From an uncultured Bacteroidia bacterium (GTDB lineage: Bacteria > Bacteroidota > Bacteroidia > Bacteroidales > Prolixibacteraceae): DNA of 64,000 nucleotides. The position numbers and the translations under genes are program-made. Positions 27,644 through 36,079 of this stretch are shown in pieces (the stretch's first letter is position 1; each line of letters opens with the position of its first letter). The notes below the pieces were generated by a model. The model saw only the letters and a list, made by a program, of their open reading frames with translations. It was not told the DNA's origin and ran no database searches. Location: assembly GCA_903850335.1 (NCBI GenBank), contig CAINLJ010000223.1, positions 21,339 through 85,338 of the forward strand. Reading direction: 5' to 3'.

Positions 27644-28849
27644 ATGAGATTTCCCGATATACCGGTAAACGAGGTGCAGAGACTGGAAGCTCTCAGGAGT
27701 TATTCAATATTAGACACAATGCCTGAACCCGAGTATGATGATATTACCTACCTGGCTTCCCAGATATGTAAAACCCCTATTTCGCTAATAAGCCTGATTG
27801 ATAATAAAAGACAATGGTTTAAGTCTCATCATGGGCTTGACGCCACAGAAACTCCCAGAGAATTAGCGTTTTGTGCACATGCTATCAATGACAAAAACAA
27901 CATTCTGATCGTAGGAGATTCCCGTAAAGATGAGAGATTCTTTGATAATCCCTTAGTCACTGAAAACCCTCATGTGATTTTTTATGCCGGCATTCCATTG
28001 GTTGATAGGGATGGATATTCTTTGGGAACTCTATGTGTTATTGATAATCAGCCAAATACACTCGATAAATTTCAACTTAAAGCATTGGAGGCACTCTCAA
28101 ATCAAATTATTAGCTTGTTTGAGTTACGAAAGAAATCGGCAGAACTGGAACTTAAAGCAATAGAGATTGAGGCTCAAAATCATGTTCTGGAGAAGTTTGC
28201 CGGCACTGCTGCTCATGATATAAAATCACCGCTTGCGACAATTGTAATGATCATAGATGTGATCGAAAATCAATATGGTAAGCAGCTGGATAGTGAAGTG
28301 ATGGACCTGATCGGGATGATAAATTCATCAGCACATTCACTAATTAAAATTATTGATGGAATTCTAAATTATAGCCAAAATATAAAAGTATTGCTTGAAG
28401 AAAAAGAACAAATTAATGTTCAGGAATTAATCGACGGAATCATTCAGCTTATTGATCCCAATAAAGAGGTTACTGTGAATATTTCTCCTGAATCGGATAC
28501 CTACCTGTTTACAAACAAAATAGCTCTTGAACAGATTCTATTGAATCTGTTAGTCAATTCGATAAAATATAACGATAAATCCGAAAAAACTATCTCTATC
28601 ATCCTTGGGGAATCGAAAGACATGATAAGGTTTAATATTGTTGATAACGGACCCGGAATAAAGAATGAAGATCAGGAACGGATATTTGGTGTTTTTGAGA
28701 CTACCTCTAACATAAGCAATACCGGAGACAAAGGAACCGGAATAGGACTAGCTACGGTTAAATCGCTTGTCGAAGGATTAGGAGGTAAAATCCGATTACA
28801 TTCTGTTCAAGGCCAAGGTGCAGATTTCGAATTTACCCTGCATAAATAA
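27644..28849 (+). CDS. GAF-domain sensor histidine kinase
   Basis: The 401-residue soluble kinase has an N-terminal GAF domain (about 20-160; EYDDITYLASQIC, LISLIDNKRQWFKS, GIPLVDRDGYSLGTLCVID). HisKA follows, with H191 in TAAHDIKSPL. The HATPase domain has LLNLLVNSIKYND, DNGPGIKNED and GTGIGLATVKS. This GAF type is common in light or small-molecule sensing kinases, but I see no cysteine clearly placed for a bilin. No response regulator is adjacent. It stands between divergent and convergent sugar genes and could regulate them; that is speculation. Confidence 0.9.
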   Translation: MRFPDIPVNEVQRLEALRSYSILDTMPEPEYDDITYLASQICKTPISLISLIDNKRQWFKSHHGLDATETPRELAFCAHAINDKNNILIVGDSRKDERFFDNPLVTENPHVIFYAGIPLVDRDGYSLGTLCVIDNQPNTLDKFQLKALEALSNQIISLFELRKKSAELELKAIEIEAQNHVLEKFAGTAAHDIKSPLATIVMIIDVIENQYGKQLDSEVMDLIGMINSSAHSLIKIIDGILNYSQNIKVLLEEKEQINVQELIDGIIQLIDPNKEVTVNISPESDTYLFTNKIALEQILLNLLVNSIKYNDKSEKTISIILGESKDMIRFNIVDNGPGIKNEDQERIFGVFETTSNISNTGDKGTGIGLATVKSLVEGLGGKIRLHSVQGQGADFEFTLHK

Positions 28850-28860
28850 TATTTACATTC

Positions 28861-28897
28861 ATATCCACAGAATTTTCAATAACTATTCTGTGGATAT
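28861..28897. terminator. bidirectional terminator between convergent genes
   Basis: Perfect 13-bp arms ATATCCACAGAAT and ATTCTGTGGATAT enclose an 11-base loop. They lie in the 54-bp space between the convergent GAF kinase and sugar kinase genes. There is no strong T run on either side. Confidence 0.6.
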
Positions 28898-28903
28898 TGA
28901 GAA

Positions 28904-30007
28904 TTAATTTAAGCAACTTTCTCTGACAATCTCTTCCATTACGGATCTGTTCTCTTCAAGAACTTCCAAATATCGGATTTGAGCCTTAGCTCTTACAAGA
29001 TTATGTCCTTGATAATCAGTTTTATAATAAGTATCTCCATTTAAAAAGTCACAAAGGAAACGCATCCCTTGTTCCCATGCCATGTATCTGCATGAAAAGG
29101 CAAGATTATCTATTTCCGCCTGGATTAGAAACGATTTGGCTTCAGAAAGATAACCTTTCGCGAAAGCCTCATAAATCGGTTTATTGAAAGTGATTTTAGA
29201 TAAATCCGGTTCATCTTCAGGAGCAGTATTTCCCAGAGTACGAATAGCATCGCCAAAATCATAAAGTGCAGATCCAGGCATTACAGTGTCAAGATCAATG
29301 ATACATAAAGTATTATTATCCTGATCAAAGAGAATGTTGTTGATCTTCGTATCATTATGAGTGATCCGTAAAGGTAATGTCTTGTCGTTGAGACCACGTT
29401 GTATGGAAGTCATTTCATTGCCACGATCCAGAATGCTTTTTATAAGCCATTGGTTGTCAGATACTCTTCCAGCTGCATCATTTGAAATTGCTGTCTGAAA
29501 GTCCTTAAGTCGTGACAGACCATTATGGAAATTTGGAATCGTTTCAATTAATAAATCCCCCGGAAGATCAGAAAGCTGCTCCTGAAAATGCCCGAAAGCC
29601 CGTGCTGCACTATAAGCCTGATCCGGTTTTTGAATATTCTCAACAACAACACAATCGGCAATAAATAGAAATAAAGTCCAGAAATTTCCATCCTTATCAT
29701 TCACATACATTTTCCCGTCTTTTGCAGGTATATAGGTCATAACCTTCCTGTTCACCTCACTAACACCTGCTTTTTCCAGTTTATTCCGAATGTGATCTGT
29801 CGTGATTACAATATTTTTCATCATCCCCTCCACATCTTTGAAAATCTTATGATTCTTCCTTTGAAGTATATAATCGGGTGCATCTTCCGGAAGTGTTGAC
29901 ACAAGAAAGGTATCGTTGATATGACCCGTTCCGTAAGATGCGATACTCTTGATATTTAGGTTGATGTCAAAGTCTGAAACCAATTCTGAAAATAAAGGAT
30001 TATTCAT
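28904..30007 (-). CDS. aminoglycoside phosphotransferase-fold sugar kinase, NahK-like
   Basis: The 367-residue protein has the APH kinase fold: an N-terminal GTGHINDTFLV nucleotide loop, the catalytic ITHNDTKINNILF and the metal-binding IIDLDTVMPG. Its closest remembered family is N-acetylhexosamine 1-kinase (NahK), which phosphorylates GlcNAc or GalNAc at C1. The gene lies 57 bp after a sugar nucleotidyltransferase gene on the same strand. The pair would turn a free hexosamine into a nucleotide sugar. Substrate is inferred from family and context. Confidence 0.8.
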   Translation of the reverse strand: MNNPLFSELVSDFDINLNIKSIASYGTGHINDTFLVSTLPEDAPDYILQRKNHKIFKDVEGMMKNIVITTDHIRNKLEKAGVSEVNRKVMTYIPAKDGKMYVNDKDGNFWTLFLFIADCVVVENIQKPDQAYSAARAFGHFQEQLSDLPGDLLIETIPNFHNGLSRLKDFQTAISNDAAGRVSDNQWLIKSILDRGNEMTSIQRGLNDKTLPLRITHNDTKINNILFDQDNNTLCIIDLDTVMPGSALYDFGDAIRTLGNTAPEDEPDLSKITFNKPIYEAFAKGYLSEAKSFLIQAEIDNLAFSCRYMAWEQGMRFLCDFLNGDTYYKTDYQGHNLVRAKAQIRYLEVLEENRSVMEEIVRESCLN

Positions 30008-30064
30008 AAGTGTTGAGATTTTGGAAATGCTATATAAAGAATTTGAAGGTTTAATGACTGGTGA

Positions 30065-30964
30065 TCAGGACCAAAGATTGTTTGGATATTCTTCCTGGTC
30101 AATAAGCTCTTTAATACGTTGTTGAACAAAAGGCTTGTCCTCTCTGTAAGTAACACCAAACCATGGTGAGTCACATTTTATAACTTTAGTACGAATTGTT
30201 CCGTTAACAATATTATCGTTGATTAACAAGGGTATAAAATATTCAGATTTCAATTCATTTCCATTATTGATAAGAAATTCCTTAAATCCTTTATTCAGAT
30301 AGTGAAACACGTTGGGTTTTAGTCCCCAGAAATTCATCGAAACCGGAGTGTTTTCCTCAAGTTTGAAACGTTGATCATCTTCGTAATAGAAAATTCCATC
30401 CGGATCTCTTTTAATCTTTGTTCTCTCAACCACAGTTGTAAGATTGTTCTCATCATCAGTATTACATACACCGCGAGAAACGGTGCCAAATTCAGACAGG
30501 GTATTAACAACATTATAGCCGACCATCGAATATTCATTCTCATCAATAGATGTATTCAGGAATTCAGCCATCACCTGGTAGGCCCTGCGTCCGTAAAAAT
30601 CGTCTGCATTGATTACTGCCATTGGCTCATGAACAGCGCCTTCAGCCATTAAAGTGGCGTGAGCTGTGCCCCAGGGTTTTTCTCTTTCGGGATTAACAAC
30701 TGATCCTTGAGGTATTTTGTCAAGTGACTGATAAACATATTCAACTTCTATCCGCTGACCAAGTTTAGGCTCAAATCTCGCCTTAAACTCTTCAGCAAAA
30801 TCTGTTCGGATGACAAAAACAACCTTTCCAAATCCTGCCCTGATTGCATCATAAAGCGAATAATCAATAATTGCCTCTCCATTCGGGCCTACTTCATCAA
30901 GTTGTTTTAGTCCACCGTATCGACTGCCCATTCCTGCCGCAAGAATTACCAAGGTTGGTTTCAT
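30065..30964 (-). CDS. sugar-1-phosphate nucleotidyltransferase
   Basis: The 299-residue protein is a GT-A-fold nucleotidyltransferase: LVILAAGMGSRYGGLKQL, IDYSLYDAIRAGFGKVVFV, the metal-binding INADDFYG and a late GVTYREDKPFVQQRI. Families with this motif couple a sugar 1-phosphate to UTP or another NTP. The N-terminal signature is closer to UTP-dependent enzymes than to RmlA. It is first in an operon with the NahK-like kinase, behind a well-formed promoter. The GVTY..D segment is also seen in Bacteroidota members always linked to such kinases, as far as I recall. Confidence 0.82.
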   Translation of the reverse strand: MKPTLVILAAGMGSRYGGLKQLDEVGPNGEAIIDYSLYDAIRAGFGKVVFVIRTDFAEEFKARFEPKLGQRIEVEYVYQSLDKIPQGSVVNPEREKPWGTAHATLMAEGAVHEPMAVINADDFYGRRAYQVMAEFLNTSIDENEYSMVGYNVVNTLSEFGTVSRGVCNTDDENNLTTVVERTKIKRDPDGIFYYEDDQRFKLEENTPVSMNFWGLKPNVFHYLNKGFKEFLINNGNELKSEYFIPLLINDNIVNGTIRTKVIKCDSPWFGVTYREDKPFVQQRIKELIDQEEYPNNLWS

Positions 30965-31047
30965 AAATGATTATATGGTTTTAAAAATCGTGTTAACTGA
31001 ATATTTAATCCGAAGGATTCGTAAACTGCCCTTTTTAACGGGGCACA

Positions 31048-31078
31048 CAAAAATATCTAAATTTACCTATTATTCAAA
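31048..31078 (-). promoter_or_regulatory. promoter for nucleotidyltransferase-kinase operon
   Basis: On the minus strand TTTG (31078-31075) is followed 19 bp later by TATTTTTG (31055-31048), exact matches to both Bacteroidota elements. The ATG at 30964 is about 84 bp downstream. Confidence 0.55.
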
Positions 31079-31164
31079 GGGCAATTTATGTGTAATCTTC
31101 TATATCAGGTTTTCTTAAATTATCCTTTGTAAACGTAAAACCTTAATACCATGCCATTAAATTG

Positions 31165-31172
31165 TATATTTG
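31165..31172 (+). promoter_or_regulatory. -7 box for the sugar MFS transporter
   Basis: TATATTTG matches the -7 consensus exactly, 41 bp before the transporter ATG. There is no clear TTTG at the -33 position. The divergent operon promoter lies about 90 bp to the left, so the two could share a regulator. Confidence 0.45.
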
Positions 31173-31213
31173 ATCCGATTCAAATCCTGTTTAATTAATA
31201 ATTCTTAGATATT

Positions 31214-32464
31214 ATGACTGACACAACTAAAACTGTTAATAAAGTGAACGGCTATATCGTTCCCTTGGCAATCATTGGTATATTGTTCTTTGTCATTGGA
31301 TTTGGAGTGGGGATAAGTGGGATCCTGATTCCCTTTTTACAAAATGCTTTTTCGTTAACAACATCACAGTCTTATCTTGTAACCGCGGCAATATTTTCTG
31401 CTTTCGTCATCTTTGGCGCCCCTTCAGGCCTTTTAGTAAAAAAACTGGGTTACAAGCACACAATGCTTATTGCTTTTTTCGTTATGGCTGCAGGAATGGT
31501 GTTGTTTGTCCCTTCTGCACATTTTAAGAGTTTTCCATTTTTTCTGCTTGCCTTATTCATTGGAGGAGTTGGTAACACGATACTACAGGCAGCGGTTAAC
31601 CCATATGTTACTATTATTGGGCCTCCACAGAGTGCTGCAATGCGAATTTGCCTGATGGGAATCATGAATAAAGCTGCCTGGTGGATTGGTCCGCTATTTT
31701 TGGGAATGTTTCTCGATATCCATAATGCTAAACTTGAAGATGTAACCTTACCCTTTTATCTGGTCGCCTTCATATTGGTAGCTTTAGGAATCTTCATTTA
31801 TTTTGCCCCGCTTCCTGAAGTCAGGGCAACGGGAGAAGATGAGGAGACTGATGATACAGCACAATCAATCACAGGCACAAAAACGAGTATTCTACAATTT
31901 CCACATTTATTGCTGGGTATTTTGGCGTTGTTCGTATACGTGGGTGTCGAAACCTTACCAATGGCTTCAATGCTTGATTTTGCAAGATCTGTCTATCCTC
32001 AGTCAGATCTTACCGGATATGCTAAGTTTGTACCCATTGGATTGGTGACAGGGTACATTACAGGCATTCTGACAATACCAAAGATATTATCGCAAACAGT
32101 TGCTCTAAAACTCGTTACGATCCTTGGACTGACCTTCTCTGCCATGTTGATCTTTCTTCCAGGTTCAATAGGGATTTATTCTCTCGGCTTAATAGGGTTT
32201 GCTAATTCTCTTATTTGGCCGTCAATCTGGCCACTAGCTATCGCGGACCTTGGGAAATTTACAAAAACAGGTGCCTCCCTTCTTGTTACAGGTATTGTTG
32301 GTGGTGGGGTAATACCTTTAATCTTTGGTGTATTAGCGGACAGTTTTAAGGGTGCAAACGCAGTTAGTTCAACACAAAACTTTCAAAATGCCTATTGGAT
32401 ATTCATTCCATGCTATCTGTATCTGATCTATTATGCATTTGCAGGACACAAAATCAGAAGATAA
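31214..32464 (+). CDS. FucP-type sugar:H+ symporter (MFS)
   Basis: The 416-residue protein has about 12 transmembrane segments. It opens in FucP/GluP style (FFVIGFGVGISGILIPFLQ) and has FGAPSGLLVKKLGYKHTM, the NPYVTIIGPPQ segment and a late FANSLIWPSIWPLAI. Related bacterial carriers import fucose, glucose/galactose or GlcNAc (NagP). It is divergent from the nucleotidyltransferase-kinase operon, so a hexosamine is a plausible cargo. The next gene is convergent, 25 bp away. Confidence 0.88.
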   Translation: MTDTTKTVNKVNGYIVPLAIIGILFFVIGFGVGISGILIPFLQNAFSLTTSQSYLVTAAIFSAFVIFGAPSGLLVKKLGYKHTMLIAFFVMAAGMVLFVPSAHFKSFPFFLLALFIGGVGNTILQAAVNPYVTIIGPPQSAAMRICLMGIMNKAAWWIGPLFLGMFLDIHNAKLEDVTLPFYLVAFILVALGIFIYFAPLPEVRATGEDEETDDTAQSITGTKTSILQFPHLLLGILALFVYVGVETLPMASMLDFARSVYPQSDLTGYAKFVPIGLVTGYITGILTIPKILSQTVALKLVTILGLTFSAMLIFLPGSIGIYSLGLIGFANSLIWPSIWPLAIADLGKFTKTGASLLVTGIVGGGVIPLIFGVLADSFKGANAVSSTQNFQNAYWIFIPCYLYLIYYAFAGHKIRR

Positions 32465-32489
32465 ACGAATAGATTAGTACCACTTCCTT

Positions 32490-33014
32490 TTACTTTTCAA
32501 TTTCCTTGTACCAGCCGGCATACATGTGGTAATTGTTTGCAATCCTGTTTATTTCACCTTCCAGTAATTGGGGACTAATATCCTTAATCTTTTTGGCAGG
32601 AGATCCGGCATAAACAGCACCTGATTCAATAATCGTACCTTTTGTCACAACTGCTCCAGCGGCGATAATAGAATCACTATGAATTACCGAGTCATCGAGT
32701 ATGACAGAATTAATTCCAATAAGCACATTATCATGAATTGTACAACCATGCACAACGGCACCATGGGCAATTGTTACGTTGTTGCCTATAGTAGTTGGGG
32801 ATTTTTCGTATGTTGCATGAATTACTGCATTATCCTGAATATTAACATTGTTACCGATCTTTATGAAATTTACATCACCACGAAGCACAGCTCCATACCA
32901 TACACTGCATCCAGCACCCAGCGTTGAGTCACCGATGATAACAGCAGTTTCAGCCAACCAGCAATCCTGTCCAAAAACAGGAGTTTTTCCACGAAGAGAT
33001 TTTATTATAGCCAT
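32490..33014 (-). CDS. gamma-class carbonic anhydrase family protein
   Basis: The 174-residue left-handed beta-helix has hexapeptide repeats and the family's metal-site histidines in VIHATYEKS, TIAHGAVVHGCTI. The RGDV.FIKIGNNVNIQDNAVIH segment matches the YrdA/PaaY/CaiE-type gamma-CA group. Many such proteins bind zinc but have weak or no carbonic anhydrase activity. It stands alone with its own promoter. Next to korAB, an enzyme that uses or releases CO2, a role in CO2 supply is possible. Confidence 0.88.
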   Translation of the reverse strand: MAIIKSLRGKTPVFGQDCWLAETAVIIGDSTLGAGCSVWYGAVLRGDVNFIKIGNNVNIQDNAVIHATYEKSPTTIGNNVTIAHGAVVHGCTIHDNVLIGINSVILDDSVIHSDSIIAAGAVVTKGTIIESGAVYAGSPAKKIKDISPQLLEGEINRIANNYHMYAGWYKEIEK

Positions 33015-33057
33015 TCGATTAAAAATGTTTAAATTTGCACTCCAAAATTGGTGTCTC

Positions 33058-33091
33058 CAAAATTAATATTAAGCACATAATATTCTACAAT
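33058..33091 (-). promoter_or_regulatory. promoter for the gamma-CA gene
   Basis: On the minus strand ATTG (33091-33088) is followed 22 bp later by TAATTTTG (33065-33058). The -7 box is an exact match and the -33 element has one mismatch. The gene starts 44 bp downstream. Confidence 0.45.
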
Positions 33092-33122
33092 AAATACGGG
33101 TATAAATTATTATTTTAATTTT

Positions 33123-34961
33123 ATGATTGGTACAAAAATCATTGAACTGGAAGAAGTAGCAATCCGGTTTTCGGGTGACTCCGGAGATGGAATGCAGCTG
33201 ACCGGAGCACTTTTTTCAGATACTTCGGCCTTATTTGGTAATGACATCTCCACCTTCCCCGATTATCCTTCCGAAATAAGGGCACCGCAAGGGACAATAG
33301 GAGGGATTTCTGGATTTCAGGTACAATTTGGTAAGGGAAGAGTTACTACTCCGGGCGATTTAGCTCATGTTCTGGTAGCTATGAACCCTGCAGCAGTAAA
33401 GGCAAACGCAAGCTTTATGCGTCCGGGTGGTACAATATTTTATGATGTTGACAGTTTCAATCAAAAAAACTTTGATAAAGCAAAGTTAAAGACTCAGGAT
33501 CCTTTCGAAGAGTGCAACCTTCAGGATTATTTTAAGGTGGCTGTCCCCATCACTACAATGACCCGTGAAGCATTAAAAGATCTCGATATCGACAACAAGA
33601 GTATACTTCGGAGTAAAAACATGTTTGCTCTGGGACTTGTTTGCTGGGTATTTAGCAGACCTCTTGATTATATAGAAAACTTTATCAAGCGTAAATTTGC
33701 TAAGAGTCCAGTTGTAGTTGAGACAAACCTGAGAGTATTGCATGCTGGCTGGAACTATGGTCTTACTCTGGAGCACCTGACTCCCAGGTATATCGTCCAT
33801 CCGGCTGAAATTGAAAAGGGCACCTACAGAAATATCAATGGTAACCTGGCTACTGCCTGGGGATTACTTGCCGCTTCACAGAAGGCAGGACTTGATTTAT
33901 TTATAGGTTCATATCCTATTACTCCCGCTACAGAAATCCTTCAGGCACTCGCCGACAGAAAGGATCTTGGGGTCAAAAGTTTTCAGGCTGAAGATGAAAT
34001 TGCAGGAATATGTACTGCTATAGGTGCTTCATTTGCTGGGAAAATGGCTGTAACAACAACATCCGGCCCCGGATTTGCACTTAAATCTGAGGCGCTTGGC
34101 CTGAGCGTGATGGCTGAATTGCCGCTCGTAGTCGTTAATGTACAGCGTGGCGGACCGTCAACGGGATTACCAACAAAGACAGAACAATCTGACCTTCTTC
34201 AAACCTTATATGGACGTAATGGCGAGAGTCCACTTGTTGTGATTGCTGCATCCACACCTTCGGATTGCTTCCATTATGCGTATGTTTCAGCAAAAATTGC
34301 CCTGGAAAGAATGGTTCCTGTCGTATTGCTAACAGATGGATTTCTTGGAAATGGCTCTGAACCATGGAAAATACCTGCATTTAGTGAGTTGCCATCTATA
34401 ACTCCAAGAATGGCAACTGATCCCGGAACCTTTAAACCTTATGCCCGCGATGAAAAAACACTGGCACGCGAATGGGCTATCCCTGGAATGGATGGATTCC
34501 AGCACCGTATTGGCGGACTCGAAAAAGACGAAGCAGGGAATGTAAGTCATGACCCTATGAACCATCAGAGAATGGTTGACATTCGAAATGAAAAGGTTAA
34601 CCGCGTTGTCGAAATGATACCTGACATTGAAGTCGCAGGTGATCAGGAAGGTGATTTATTAGTCGTTGGATGGGGTGGCACCTTTGGATATGTTGATGGT
34701 GCAGTACGAGAGCTTCAAAATAAAGGAGTGACAGTGGGACTGGCTCATTTTAACTATATTAAACCCCTTCCGGCAAATACGGCAGATGTTTTTGCCCGCT
34801 TTAAGAAAATTGTAGTATGTGAATTAAACCTTGGTCAGTTTGCCTCATATTTGAGAGATAAAGTGCCAGGATTTGTTTATAATCAATATAATAAAGTGCA
34901 GGGTTTACCTTTTACAGTGCAGGAATTAGTTGAAAATTTTGAAAAACTTCTGGAGGAATAG
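33123..34961 (+). CDS. korA: 2-oxoacid:ferredoxin oxidoreductase, fused gamma-alpha subunit
   Basis: The 612-residue protein joins the gamma domain (about 1-190; VAIRFSGDSGDGMQLTG, FPDYPSEIRAPQGT) to the alpha pyrimidine-binding domain (about 215 onward; ATAWGLLAASQKAGLDLFIG, SYPITPATEIL, TTTSGPGFALKSE, QRGGPSTGLPTKTEQSDL). With the beta subunit it interconverts 2-oxoglutarate, CoA and CO2 with succinyl-CoA, using ferredoxin. The gamma-alpha fusion fits KorA-type enzymes. No delta ferredoxin subunit is encoded beside it. korB starts 2 bp downstream. Confidence 0.92.
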   Translation: MIGTKIIELEEVAIRFSGDSGDGMQLTGALFSDTSALFGNDISTFPDYPSEIRAPQGTIGGISGFQVQFGKGRVTTPGDLAHVLVAMNPAAVKANASFMRPGGTIFYDVDSFNQKNFDKAKLKTQDPFEECNLQDYFKVAVPITTMTREALKDLDIDNKSILRSKNMFALGLVCWVFSRPLDYIENFIKRKFAKSPVVVETNLRVLHAGWNYGLTLEHLTPRYIVHPAEIEKGTYRNINGNLATAWGLLAASQKAGLDLFIGSYPITPATEILQALADRKDLGVKSFQAEDEIAGICTAIGASFAGKMAVTTTSGPGFALKSEALGLSVMAELPLVVVNVQRGGPSTGLPTKTEQSDLLQTLYGRNGESPLVVIAASTPSDCFHYAYVSAKIALERMVPVVLLTDGFLGNGSEPWKIPAFSELPSITPRMATDPGTFKPYARDEKTLAREWAIPGMDGFQHRIGGLEKDEAGNVSHDPMNHQRMVDIRNEKVNRVVEMIPDIEVAGDQEGDLLVVGWGGTFGYVDGAVRELQNKGVTVGLAHFNYIKPLPANTADVFARFKKIVVCELNLGQFASYLRDKVPGFVYNQYNKVQGLPFTVQELVENFEKLLEE

Positions 34962-34963
34962 TA

Positions 34964-35980
34964 ATGGCCGAAATATTAGAATATACGTTAAAAGATTTTA
35001 AAAGCGAGAATGAAGTTCGGTGGTGCCCTGGTTGTGGCGATCATGCTGTTTTAAACTCAATCCAAAAAGCAATGGCCAACCTGGGTGTCCGGCAAGAGGA
35101 TTTTGCTGTCATCTCCGGTATAGGTTGCTCATCAAGGTTTCCTTATTACATGAGTACCTATGGGTTTCATACAATACACGGACGTGCCGCTGCAATCGCA
35201 TCCGGTGTTAAGTGTGCGAATCCGAAGCTAAATGTGTGGGAAATTACAGGCGATGGTGATGCACTTGCAATAGGTGGAAATCACTTCATTCATTGTATTC
35301 GCAGAAATATTGATCTCAATATTATCCTTTTCAACAATAAAATTTACGGACTTACCAAAGGTCAGTATTCTCCGACATCCGAACGGGGGGCAATTACTAA
35401 GACTTCCCCGCAGGGGACTATAGAAAGTCCGTTTATTCCCGGACAGCTTATCCTGGGTGCAGGCGGGACTTTCTTTGCCCGTGCTGTTGATAATAATATT
35501 AAACACTCACAGGAGGTCTTTGAAGAAGCAGCTAAACACAAAGGAACTTCGGTTGTGGAGGTGTTACAAAATTGTGTGATCTTTAATGATGGCATACATT
35601 CTGAAATCTCTGACCCAAAGATGCGCGAGGAGCGACAGATTTTCCTTAAACATGGTGAACCAATGATCTTTGGTAATAACAAGGATAAAGGTTTGATTTT
35701 CGATAAGGCAATATTAAAGGTTGCTACAATAGGTGAAAATGGAATTACACGGGATGATATTCTAATTCACGATGTTAAAGAACCTAATGGGTACGTCCAT
35801 CAGCAACTGATAGGAATGAAATTGCCTGATTTTCCTGTTGCCATGGGAGTAATAAGAGCCGTTGAGGCTCCTGTCTATGATCAGATGATGGAGGAACAAA
35901 TTGCAACAGTGAGGAGTAAGGCGAAGATAAAATCGATCGATGACCTGCTCACAAGTGGTAATACCTGGGTTGTAGATTAA
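34964..35980 (+). CDS. korB: 2-oxoacid:ferredoxin oxidoreductase beta subunit
   Basis: The 338-residue TPP-binding subunit carries RWCPGCGDHAVL (iron-sulfur ligands), GIGCSSRFPYYMSTYGFHTIHGRA and the TPP motif GDGDALAIGGNHFIHCIRRN...NN. It forms the catalytic site with KorA. The cysteines expected for the [4Fe-4S] cluster (CPGC, C in GIGCSS and a late C in LQNCVIF) are present. An excellent TTCG-loop terminator follows. Confidence 0.94.
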   Translation: MAEILEYTLKDFKSENEVRWCPGCGDHAVLNSIQKAMANLGVRQEDFAVISGIGCSSRFPYYMSTYGFHTIHGRAAAIASGVKCANPKLNVWEITGDGDALAIGGNHFIHCIRRNIDLNIILFNNKIYGLTKGQYSPTSERGAITKTSPQGTIESPFIPGQLILGAGGTFFARAVDNNIKHSQEVFEEAAKHKGTSVVEVLQNCVIFNDGIHSEISDPKMREERQIFLKHGEPMIFGNNKDKGLIFDKAILKVATIGENGITRDDILIHDVKEPNGYVHQQLIGMKLPDFPVAMGVIRAVEAPVYDQMMEEQIATVRSKAKIKSIDDLLTSGNTWVVD

Positions 35981-35999
35981 TACTTAAAATATAATCTTT

Positions 36000-36020
36000 A
36001 AAGGGGCTTCGGCCCCTTTT
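36000..36020 (+). terminator. TTCG-tetraloop terminator after korAB
   Basis: AAAGGGGC, the loop TTCG and GCCCCTTTT form a tight 8-bp stem 20 bp after the korB stop. The short T run is at the end of the stem. Confidence 0.85.
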
Positions 36021-36079
36021 CTGCGTTAATAGGATTTTTTAATTAACTTTATCGTGTTAAGACCTGATTCTAGAATCGC

